From contig JAUUVJ010000189.1 in the NCBI GenBank assembly GCA_030589605.1, positions 1 to 7,567 of the forward strand: 7,567 nt of DNA, read 5' to 3'. This DNA comes from Candidatus Hodarchaeota archaeon (lineage in GTDB: Archaea; Asgardarchaeota; Heimdallarchaeia; Hodarchaeales; Hodarchaeaceae). A model generated the notes under the pieces. That model saw nothing but the letters and a program-made list of their open reading frames with translations, was not told the origin of the DNA and ran no database searches. How positions within the stretch are numbered: the first letter of the stretch is position 1; every line of letters begins with the position of its first letter. Positions 1 through 6,162 of the stretch are shown in pieces. Both the position numbers and the translations under genes were made by a program.

Positions 1-162
1 CTATCCTTATCATGTAGAATATACTAAAACTTGAATTTGAAATACTATCAATTAATAAAGTGATTAAAAAAGTAAAACTCGTGTAACGTCAATAATGATC
101 AGTAGTAGCATGAAAATGGTTACATTCTCTACTAATATTGATTTTATAGGAAAATTCCTTAT

Positions 163-180
163 CGAAAATCCTTTTTAACC
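163..180 (+). promoter_or_regulatory. Possible archaeal BRE/TATA promoter for the P-loop kinase gene
   Basis: A purine-rich stretch (CGAAAAT) is followed directly by CCTTTTTAACC, which resembles an archaeal BRE plus TATA box. Transcription starting about 25-28 bases downstream would begin near 200-205 and leave a leader of about 45 bases before the ATG at 246. AT-rich DNA gives many such matches by chance, so this is tentative. No strong Shine-Dalgarno precedes the ATG; only a weak GAG at 234-236 is visible. Confidence 0.25.
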
Positions 181-245
181 AAGTCAAGTAGCTTAGAAAT
201 CAGCTAGAATGGTTAACTTTTCAACAATTTTCAGAGTAGTCTAAA

Positions 246-779
246 ATGCGATTGTTACTAGGAATTACAGGGTTGATGGGGAGTGGTAAATCAACAGTAG
301 CGTCATATCTCACTTCTAATTATAATTTTCAGTCAATGAGGATCTCAGGAAAAATGCATGAAATCGCTCAAGAATTAGGAATAAAAGCAACCCGAGATTA
401 TCTTCAGGGAATAAGTCAATTTATGAAAACTTTTGATGAGGATGTATGGATAAAATACATTGTTAAGAAAGTTAAACAAACTTCCTCCTCGATCGTTATT
501 GATGATATTCGAAGACAGAATGAAATTGACTTTCTTCAACCAATCGGATTTAAATTCTTAAAAGTTGAAACTACATCACTTGGTCGTAAGGAAAGAATTG
601 AACTACGTGAAGCTAAGAAGATATCTGAAAAAGAATGGGAACGGTGGTCGAAACATTCTACAGAGGTTCAAGTACCTAAATTACCTGCTGATTATGTTAT
701 AAAAAATGATGAATCCCTGCAATATTTTGAACAACAAATAGATCGTATATTGAAAGAATTAGGTTTTAGAAAATCTTAA
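246..779 (+). CDS. P-loop nucleotide kinase, dNMP kinase / dephospho-CoA kinase superfamily
   Basis: This 177-residue cytosolic protein probably transfers a phosphate from ATP to a small nucleotide-like acceptor. A Walker A motif, GLMGSGKST, lies at residues 9-17 just after the first beta strand (RLLLGIT). A hydrophobic strand ending in paired aspartates (VIDDIRRQNEIDFL, about 84-97) sits where the Walker B / DVR-x-x-NE motif of phage T4-type deoxynucleoside monophosphate kinases is found. The segment RDYLQGISQFMKTFDEDVWI (50-69) also resembles the acceptor-side helices of that family. A lid-like basic region (GRKERIELRE, 113-122) is followed by a typical C-terminal ADYVIKNDESL element (148-158), shared with dephospho-CoA kinases. 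The length is normal for the superfamily. The ATG at 246 is the first start after an in-frame TAG at 237-239 and puts the P-loop at the usual distance from the N-terminus. The gene converges on the orphan gene downstream. The fold is fairly certain; the substrate (dNMP, dephospho-CoA or another monophosphate) is not. Confidence 0.8.
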   Translation: MRLLLGITGLMGSGKSTVASYLTSNYNFQSMRISGKMHEIAQELGIKATRDYLQGISQFMKTFDEDVWIKYIVKKVKQTSSSIVIDDIRRQNEIDFLQPIGFKFLKVETTSLGRKERIELREAKKISEKEWERWSKHSTEVQVPKLPADYVIKNDESLQYFEQQIDRILKELGFRKS

Positions 780-784
780 TTTTC
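769..784. terminator. Small A/T hairpin at the convergent gene ends, possible bidirectional terminator
   Basis: GAAAAT and ATTTTC form a perfect 6-base inverted repeat around a CTTA loop, and the repeat contains the stop codon of the kinase gene. It yields short T runs on both strands between two convergent genes (stops at 777-779 and 822-824). The stem is weak because it has only two G-C pairs, so any terminator role would rest mainly on the T-rich tracts, as in archaea. Confidence 0.3.
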
Positions 785-821
785 GAATGATCTGGAATTC
801 AACCTACTCATTCACAGTGAT

Positions 822-1283
822 CTAACCTTCGTCATAATCTCTCAGGAGATCTAACGATCCTTTCATTTTCTTCTCTACTTTATCTTTCTTCCGAGTAGCA
901 AGAGCTCCTTTCAGTTCATCAACACTGAACTTACTTGGAGGTGCAACTGTTGGTTCAGTTGGAGTTGTATCAAAGGGTTCGAGCCTTTCTCCTCCTCCAC
1001 CACCTGCAAGAATGGTAGCTTGGCCTCCAGGAGGAATACCTGTATTAGGCTTACGCATTTGTCTGATGTAGACTTGTAAAGAATCAATGAATTGTCTCCC
1101 TACTTTGAGAAGAAGATCATTAATCGAACCAGGATTGTTCGTTCCATAATCAACTCCTCGTTTAACCTCAATTATCTGTTGATTTAGGGAATCGGGGTTA
1201 TTTTCAAATGCTCGTTTTGAAATTAAATCAACTAATTTCTTAATTTCTTCGCAGAACCATTCTGTATAATCATCGGAGCTCAT
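822..1283 (-). CDS. Hypothetical protein with helical head, poly-Gly/Pro linker and charged tail
   Basis: I do not recognise this 153-residue protein. Residues 1-76 look mainly alpha-helical, with amphipathic segments such as EEIKKLVDLISKRAF (12-26) and INDLLLKVGRQFIDSLQVYI (54-73). Residues 77-117 form a low-complexity linker rich in Pro, Gly and Thr, including five consecutive glycines (94-98) and TPTEPTVAPP (107-116). Residues 118-153 are a charged, probably helical tail (KFSVDELKGAL, then RKKDKVEKKMKG) ending acidic (DYDEG). No signal peptide, membrane segment or catalytic motif is visible. This head-linker-tail design is typical of adaptor or scaffold proteins, which is an inference only. 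The start is the ATG at 1281-1283; only a weak GAAGAG lies upstream. The gene follows the large solenoid gene on the same strand after a 185-base gap. Codon use and clean reading support a real gene. Confidence 0.7.
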   Translation of the reverse strand: MSSDDYTEWFCEEIKKLVDLISKRAFENNPDSLNQQIIEVKRGVDYGTNNPGSINDLLLKVGRQFIDSLQVYIRQMRKPNTGIPPGGQATILAGGGGGERLEPFDTTPTEPTVAPPSKFSVDELKGALATRKKDKVEKKMKGSLDLLRDYDEG

Positions 1284-1342
1284 AAATAATACTCTTCAAC
1301 CTTGTTTCAGTTAATCCTTCTTCTACTATCGATTTCACTTCA

Positions 1343-1357
1343 ATTGTATTTAATTAT
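1343..1357 (-). promoter_or_regulatory. Possible TATA box for the orphan gene
   Basis: On the minus strand the sequence reads AATAATTAAATACAA, a reasonable archaeal TATA-like element. Transcription about 25 bases downstream would begin near 1320, leaving a leader of about 35-40 bases before the ATG at 1283. The rest of the 1284-1468 gap is purine-rich on the minus strand, with no convincing gene. A short T5 run on the minus strand (1437-1441) could serve as a weak terminator for the solenoid gene. Both calls rest on short AT-rich matches. Confidence 0.25.
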
Positions 1358-1468
1358 TCCTATATTGTTTTTCCTATTTCTTTGGTTTCTGTTCAGCTCT
1401 TCCTGTAAAATCATGTACTGCTTTAATCTGATGATCAAAAAGTTATTCATCTACACTAGTTAATTTTT

Positions 1469-4400
1469 TTACTTCTTTCCAAGAAATTTCTCTGTGATAT
1501 ATTGATATTTGGTAGTAAGGAGATTCATCCATTCTTTTTTCTTTTCTTTAGCAAGGATGAGGAGGAACTTATTTAGAAGTTCAATATATTTGGTTGCAAT
1601 GATTTCAGGGTTAAAAACGGTATCAAGTTTTTCTATTACTTCATCTAATCTACTTAAAGCGTTTGCATAATTCTTTGCTTCTAGATTTTGTTCTATAATT
1701 CCATAATAAATATTTAATCCGATTGTAACACTTTCAGATGTTTCAGCAATAGCTAGTATAATCCCAAGAGATTTATTATAGATTTCATTATTTTTAAGAG
1801 CACTACAAATGTTAAGTAATAGTTTTGTTACAGTTGTATAATCTTTAATAGCCAAATTTTTACTTAAATTCCTTATTGTGTCAAGTCCTACTAGATTATC
1901 CTTGTGAGGTACACTATGATTAACAATTACAATTACAATCTCATTCAATATTTTCATTTTATCTTTTACATTTACCGTTGAAAGATTAAGTTGATTTTGC
2001 TCCAATAGTGAAAATAATCGGTTATATTCTTTGATTTCGCTCATTTCTTGTATTATTCGAATATAAAAATACACTAAATATTCTTCTGCTTCTGCTAATT
2101 CGATTAGAGCTATAAAGAATAGATCCATTTGTTCTTCGTATATACTCATTTTCTTTTCCTGTAAAGAATTCAGGATTAGTTTTATATAGTAATCTAGCAC
2201 TTCAAATAGAACTTTTTTCTTTTCATGAATAATTCCTTGAGTTTCATCATTTATTAATGTAATTAATAGGTTCAAATACATTTTTAGAAGAAATTTACTT
2301 TTTCCTGGATCTTGTTGAAAGAAGATAGGAAAAAGTTCTTGAATAAAAGAAATTGTTTCATTGAATTTTGACTCCTCAATACCAATGCTTGCAAGGTCAA
2401 GTACTTGGGAGAGAGCTCCATCAATGTTACCCCTTGCAATAAGAGCATCAATTTTCTTCTTTTGAACCTCTAATATGCGCTCTGTGTCATTTAAATGTTT
2501 ATAAATCCTTTCTTGAAATTCTAAAAAGTTTTTTGCTTCATCATATTTCTCTTCTTTAAAAAGATCATCAATAATTTCTCCTGTTACTAGTATGAGAGGT
2601 TTTATTGATTTACTTAAGGAATCATCAAAGGATACTGAAAGAGGAGCCCAAGCTCGTTCCAAGAAAATCATTGTATACGGAAGGTTCCTCGCAAGCCATA
2701 ATTTACGTGCTTCCGTTAAAGCAATTGATGATGATTCCTGATACATTTCAGTTTTTGTATAGATTTCTAATGAACGATCAATTAAAATGAAATATGTGTC
2801 ATAATCTTCCTCCGAAAATCTATCTTTGGCAACATTCAAACATATATCAGCTATCGCAAGAGAGCTTGATGAATCAATCCCTTCTGCTTTTTCCAATATC
2901 TCCATCCCTTTATCGATATTCCCTATTTGGAGAAGAGCTGACCCATAACTTTGGTAAAATTTTGTGATTTCTTCATCAGCAGATTCTCCACTAGATACAA
3001 GTTCTACTGCTTTATTAAATTCATCTAAAGCTCGATTTTGATCTATTGGAACTAAAGATACAGCCCGTTCCATTATCAATCCTGCAGCTTCTTTATACTG
3101 ATTCAATTCTAGTAGGGTATTTATTAAAAAATCTAAGAATTGATCAGCTGTATCAAAATTAGCTTGATCTCTGAAGTAACTTTGCTTCTCAGAGGCGTAA
3201 TCCAGTAATATTCCTACTTTTTCTATTACGTTATTTTTCACAAAAATCTCACAAGCATTCCCTAAGTAATGAACCCCTAATTCAAAATACTCTTTTTCGA
3301 TTAATCCACTTGCAATTTCGAATGATGAATCTCCTAATCCCTCTATTAATCCCAGATAATTGTACAATCTTGCTATTTCAATGACTATCTCATTTATGAG
3401 GTCAGCTTCCACGTTCTGTGATAAACCCTCAATAGTTCTTTCTTCAATGTTCTTAATTGCATGTAATACTTGTTCATGAGATGCAGAAGCTTCTATTAAT
3501 AGATTTGTTTGTTTTTTACAGAGATTTATTACGTATTCATATTCCTCTATGTTAAATAGGCCTGCCATCATTTCTTCTACACGAGCTAATGCACGAGAGA
3601 TATTATTTACTCTTTTAAGAAATTCAAAATCTGAGTTATGATATTCAATCGCTTTAGGAACATTTCCTTGGGCTAATTGTTTTAGTGCTTGTTGAGCGTA
3701 TAGTGACTCATACTGATCATTATCTTTGAGATGTAGAAATATAGTTCCGAGTAGTTCTAACATTTCATTTTGAATTGATTCTGGGGCTGATACCTTCTCT
3801 AGAGCAACCAGTTGTTCACTTAATATGTCCGCAAATTTCTTCATAGATTCTTCATCTAATTTTTGAAAGGAAGTATAAGCTTTCCTCATACACTCAATTT
3901 GGGTTTCATGATTACCCCATTCTTTATATTGCTGTGCTAATTTTATATTTAGCCAGCCTGCTGATTCAAAATCCGATATCTCTGAATATGCATTTGTTAA
4001 AAAAGTCTTCAAACCATCGATTTTTGCTGTTTGTTGTCTTTCCAAAAATAGATCCAGTTGTTTTTCTAATGATTCTCCTATTATACTTATTCCATTAGGG
4101 CGATCATTACTAATCAAGTATTGAACTGCTTTTTCAGTATAAGGAAAGTCATCAATACCGAATGTTTCTTTAAATTCTCCTCCCAGTTTCCAAATGAAAA
4201 GTGCAGTTTCTTCAACTTCACTTCCCATGTCTAACTGTTTACCTATTTCTTCTATTTTATCAAAATATCTCATGACATCAAGGGAATTGATGTTAGATAC
4301 CATAGATTTACTACCAGAAGATTTGAGATCTGCTGCCTTGATTTTACCTTCTTGAAATAAGAAATCTAATATCTTTTTTAGAATTGTATCGTCCCCGACT

Positions 4401-5308
4401 AATTGAGAGTTTGAAATTGTTTCATCTAAATACCTGAATGATGATTCTATCTGATCATGGTTCAAATAAATCTTCGCTATCTCAAAAAGTATTCCAGAAA
4501 CTTCTTTTAATGATTTTGCTTCTAAATGTGCTTGTCTTGATTTAGAAATAAGCATTTCTGCAATTTCTCGTTGTTGAATGTCCTCGAAATGATTTTGTAA
4601 TAGATGAAGTCCTACTTCGGAATAAACCCCTTTTTCAACATTCCCGACCGATATTAAATGATTCTCATCTTGAAAAATGGATTTTGCTGCCTCAAATAAG
4701 GAAAAACCCTTTTCATAGCGATATTTTCGTATACTAATCTCTGCTTCCTCTAAAAACGATTTAAAAGTTTCTTCTCGATTTTTCATTAAATCAAAGATTA
4801 TTCGTGATTTTTGAAATGCTTCCTCTGATTCTCTTTCTGATTTATTCTGATTCGCAAGCTTTAATCCTACTTTCACAAAAATTTTTCCCGCTTTTAAAAA
4901 CTCACTATTTCGTTGTGAAATACCTGATACAATTTCTCTACATTCACCCAAAAAATACCGTGTTAAAGCACCGTGTTTTGTTTCATATCTCTTACTCTCT
5001 CGTAATACTTGTATATAATTCTCAACATGTGGAATAGCTGCAGCAGCATATCGAAATAACTCTTTCTTTGTTTTCGTCTTTCCCTTCCTTGCTGCACTTA
5101 TGATCTTACGATAAAGAACAATAATAGGTTCAGCTTTCTTTGCGTTTTGTAGAATGGAAATTGCCTGTTCATAATGCTTTAATCCATTATTGTAGTCCTT
5201 CTTGTCAATATAATTCTCTGCTAGCTCAACAGCTAATTTAGTTGCTTCATCCCACCTTTTTTTCTTTACTAGTTTCTGAATCTCTTTGAGAGTTTCTTCA
5301 TCCGTCAC
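1469..5308 (-). CDS. Very large TPR-type alpha-solenoid repeat protein
   Basis: This 1279-residue protein is almost entirely helical and shows no signal peptide or confident membrane segment, so it is probably cytosolic. TPR-like helix pairs recur at roughly 40-residue spacing. The clearest are at about 12-54 (KKKRWDEATKLA, then KKDYNNGLKHYEQAISIL), 733-770 (LNQYKEAAGLIMERAV, then NRALDEFNKAVELV), 786-810 (ALLQIGNIDKGMEILEKAE), 915-937 (EEKYDEAKNFLEFQERIYKH) and 1207-1229 (LEAKNYANALSRLDEVIEKL). A Ser-rich break at about 328-345 (LKSSGSKSMVSNINSLDV) may separate an N-terminal solenoid from the rest. The final 280 residues are richer in Ile/Leu/Val and less TPR-like. No enzymatic motif is seen. 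TPR solenoids bind other proteins, so a scaffold role is likely but the partner is unknown. The start is GTG at 5306-5308, with AGGAG 10 bases upstream. Its codon use resembles the neighbouring genes. The protein is far longer than typical TPR proteins. Confidence 0.85.
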   Translation of the reverse strand: MTDEETLKEIQKLVKKKRWDEATKLAVELAENYIDKKDYNNGLKHYEQAISILQNAKKAEPIIVLYRKIISAARKGKTKTKKELFRYAAAAIPHVENYIQVLRESKRYETKHGALTRYFLGECREIVSGISQRNSEFLKAGKIFVKVGLKLANQNKSERESEEAFQKSRIIFDLMKNREETFKSFLEEAEISIRKYRYEKGFSLFEAAKSIFQDENHLISVGNVEKGVYSEVGLHLLQNHFEDIQQREIAEMLISKSRQAHLEAKSLKEVSGILFEIAKIYLNHDQIESSFRYLDETISNSQLVGDDTILKKILDFLFQEGKIKAADLKSSGSKSMVSNINSLDVMRYFDKIEEIGKQLDMGSEVEETALFIWKLGGEFKETFGIDDFPYTEKAVQYLISNDRPNGISIIGESLEKQLDLFLERQQTAKIDGLKTFLTNAYSEISDFESAGWLNIKLAQQYKEWGNHETQIECMRKAYTSFQKLDEESMKKFADILSEQLVALEKVSAPESIQNEMLELLGTIFLHLKDNDQYESLYAQQALKQLAQGNVPKAIEYHNSDFEFLKRVNNISRALARVEEMMAGLFNIEEYEYVINLCKKQTNLLIEASASHEQVLHAIKNIEERTIEGLSQNVEADLINEIVIEIARLYNYLGLIEGLGDSSFEIASGLIEKEYFELGVHYLGNACEIFVKNNVIEKVGILLDYASEKQSYFRDQANFDTADQFLDFLINTLLELNQYKEAAGLIMERAVSLVPIDQNRALDEFNKAVELVSSGESADEEITKFYQSYGSALLQIGNIDKGMEILEKAEGIDSSSSLAIADICLNVAKDRFSEEDYDTYFILIDRSLEIYTKTEMYQESSSIALTEARKLWLARNLPYTMIFLERAWAPLSVSFDDSLSKSIKPLILVTGEIIDDLFKEEKYDEAKNFLEFQERIYKHLNDTERILEVQKKKIDALIARGNIDGALSQVLDLASIGIEESKFNETISFIQELFPIFFQQDPGKSKFLLKMYLNLLITLINDETQGIIHEKKKVLFEVLDYYIKLILNSLQEKKMSIYEEQMDLFFIALIELAEAEEYLVYFYIRIIQEMSEIKEYNRLFSLLEQNQLNLSTVNVKDKMKILNEIVIVIVNHSVPHKDNLVGLDTIRNLSKNLAIKDYTTVTKLLLNICSALKNNEIYNKSLGIILAIAETSESVTIGLNIYYGIIEQNLEAKNYANALSRLDEVIEKLDTVFNPEIIATKYIELLNKFLLILAKEKKKEWMNLLTTKYQYITEKFLGKK

Positions 5309-5318
5309 AAAAGATAGA

Positions 5319-5323
5319 CTCCT
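5319..5323 (-). promoter_or_regulatory. Shine-Dalgarno site fixing the GTG start of the solenoid gene
   Basis: AGGAG on the minus strand lies 10 bases before the GTG at 5306-5308. No ATG in the same frame competes near the N-terminus, and the first TPR-like helix begins within the first 12 residues. This makes GTG the best supported start. Confidence 0.65.
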
Positions 5324-5389
5324 ATTCGCTGTAGTGTATAATGGTGTATTTCAACTAAGTTTAATGTTCTAAATTCAGATCAATCTAAG

Positions 5390-5397
5390 TTATAAAG
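5390..5397 (-). promoter_or_regulatory. Possible TATA box for the solenoid gene
   Basis: The minus strand reads CTTTATAA, a good archaeal TATA-like element. Initiation about 25-28 bases downstream would start near 5365 and give a leader of about 55 bases containing the AGGAG site. Another AT-rich candidate (ATTATACA near 5335-5342) lies too close to the Shine-Dalgarno to fit it. The call rests on sequence resemblance alone. Confidence 0.35.
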
Positions 5398-5484
5398 GAA
5401 TTACAAAAATGGTCATTAATATCTTTTCTCGTACAAAATACAAATAATTTTTATCCATAAATATTTCGATTAGGGTTTTACTCC

Positions 5485-5490
5485 AAAAAA
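5485..5490 (-). terminator. Oligo-T terminator after the methyltransferase gene
   Basis: Six consecutive T on the minus strand begin five bases after the TAA stop at 5496-5498, with no hairpin ahead of them. This is the form archaeal intrinsic terminators usually take. It would separate the methyltransferase transcript from the solenoid gene, whose putative promoter lies further along on the same strand. Confidence 0.45.
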
Positions 5491-5495
5491 TAGAA

Positions 5496-6119
5496 TTAGA
5501 ATTCTTTAATTTTTTTATTACTTGAAAAACAATTGTTCCAAAAATTATCTATATGCGTTAATTTCCAAGGAAAATATCTGCCACATACTTTTTTATATGA
5601 GCAATATCCATTATCTCTCTTGGTTAACAAATAATCTTCAATGGAACAGCCAATTACGAGATAAAGTGCTAGAGACATAGAATTTACAATTTGTATTGAA
5701 TTATTAAAATGAAACAAACTTAAGCTTAGTAGTGCAATAATTGCACCAAAATAAGTAGGATGACGGGAAAACGCGTAAAAACCACTTTTAAAAGGATGTG
5801 CTTTGTGGTTCATCTTGAAGCTCTGGTATTGAACTAGGCCACCAAAAAAAAATAAACATCCAATAAAAAGCCCAAATATTTTAATTTCAGGAAAATTAAA
5901 CACAACATTAACCTTTTTTCCATAAGGTATAAGTAATCGTTCAATAATCATTAACAATGTGAAACTGACTATTGCGATAGTGTTATAGACGATAGTGTAT
6001 TTTGAAGAGTTCAATCTTTGTTTAATTCGATCCCGAGCAAGGAATGAGTGAAAAAACCCAAAAATTAACACCGAAAGAAGCATAAAAAATTCCATATAAA
6101 AATCGTGAAAAGAATTCAA
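5496..6119 (-). CDS. Integral membrane methyltransferase of the ICMT / NnrU / PEMT type
   Basis: This protein of up to 207 residues has about four or five membrane helices (roughly 9-28, 43-64, 80-97, 121-137 and 142-160). It carries the hallmarks of small membrane SAM-dependent methyltransferases. There is an early FHSFLA element (23-28), as in NnrU and methanethiol methyltransferase relatives. The G-x-Y...SRHPTYFG motif (113-125) is the conserved cofactor-binding signature of the isoprenylcysteine carboxyl methyltransferase and phospholipid methyltransferase families. The C-terminal pattern E160...G171-Y-x-x-Y175...Y182-x-P184 also matches. The methyl acceptor cannot be read from sequence: a lipid, a prenyl group or a small thiol are all possible. 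The listed start is TTG (6117-6119), directly after an in-frame TGA. The ATG at 6093-6095 (residue 9) begins right at the first membrane helix and is an equally good or better start; neither has a Shine-Dalgarno. The C-terminal tail (190-207) is hydrophilic. The gene is divergent from glgA. Confidence 0.75.
   Translation of the reverse strand: MNSFHDFYMEFFMLLSVLIFGFFHSFLARDRIKQRLNSSKYTIVYNTIAIVSFTLLMIIERLLIPYGKKVNVVFNFPEIKIFGLFIGCLFFFGGLVQYQSFKMNHKAHPFKSGFYAFSRHPTYFGAIIALLSLSLFHFNNSIQIVNSMSLALYLVIGCSIEDYLLTKRDNGYCSYKKVCGRYFPWKLTHIDNFWNNCFSSNKKIKEF
6093..6102 (+). promoter_or_regulatory. Possible TATA box for glgA inside the start of the methyltransferase gene
   Basis: CATATAAAAA on the plus strand would set transcription near 6125, about 40 bases before the TTG start at 6163 and upstream of its Shine-Dalgarno. 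If real, the glgA promoter overlaps the N-terminal codons of the divergent gene. TTTTAAATAA at 6128-6137 is an alternative, but it would place initiation very close to the start codon. Confidence 0.25.
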
Positions 6120-6150
6120 TGGTCAGCTTTTAAATAATAGCGTTAGAATT

Positions 6151-6155
6151 GAGGT
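6151..6155 (+). promoter_or_regulatory. Shine-Dalgarno site selecting the TTG start of glgA
   Basis: GAGGT ends seven bases before the TTG at 6163-6165. The next in-frame candidates, GTG (6172) and ATG (6175), would cut off the first beta strand and lie too far from this site. It therefore decides the start. Confidence 0.65.
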
Positions 6156-6162
6156 TATATAA
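6155..6162 (-). promoter_or_regulatory. Possible TATA box for the divergent methyltransferase gene
   Basis: The palindrome TTATATAA fills the gap between the glgA Shine-Dalgarno and its TTG codon. Read on the minus strand it would set transcription near 6130, leaving a short leader of about 10 bases (TTG 6119) or 35 bases (ATG 6095). A second minus-strand candidate, TATTTAAAAG near 6127-6136, would instead give a nearly leaderless message from the ATG. Confidence 0.3.

Noticed and set aside
2..34. Ten codons (YPYHVEYTKT) ending at TGA, possibly the end of an upstream gene
   Set aside because: Too short to tell from chance; the neighbouring sequence outside the window is needed.
95..178. 27-codon frame starting ATG (MISSSMKMVTF...)
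   Set aside because: It is short enough to occur by chance in AT-rich DNA, has no Shine-Dalgarno, and its end overlaps the likely kinase promoter.
189..206. Inverted repeat TAGCT...AGCTA ahead of the kinase gene, possible operator
   Set aside because: A 5-base arm with an 8-base spacer is expected by chance and has no second copy nearby.
1..245. Looked for a tRNA or box C/D small RNA in the leader
   Set aside because: No cloverleaf, CCA-adjacent acceptor stem or paired C and D boxes could be found.
2605..2790. Plus-strand open frame of 61 codons
   Set aside because: It lies wholly antisense to the well supported solenoid gene, has no ribosome-binding site and shows no recognisable protein features.
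4804..5037. Plus-strand open frame of 77 codons with hydrophobic stretches
   Set aside because: It is antisense to the solenoid gene. The Leu/Ile/Phe richness is what the complement of Glu/Lys/Asn-rich codons gives, so it is a shadow.
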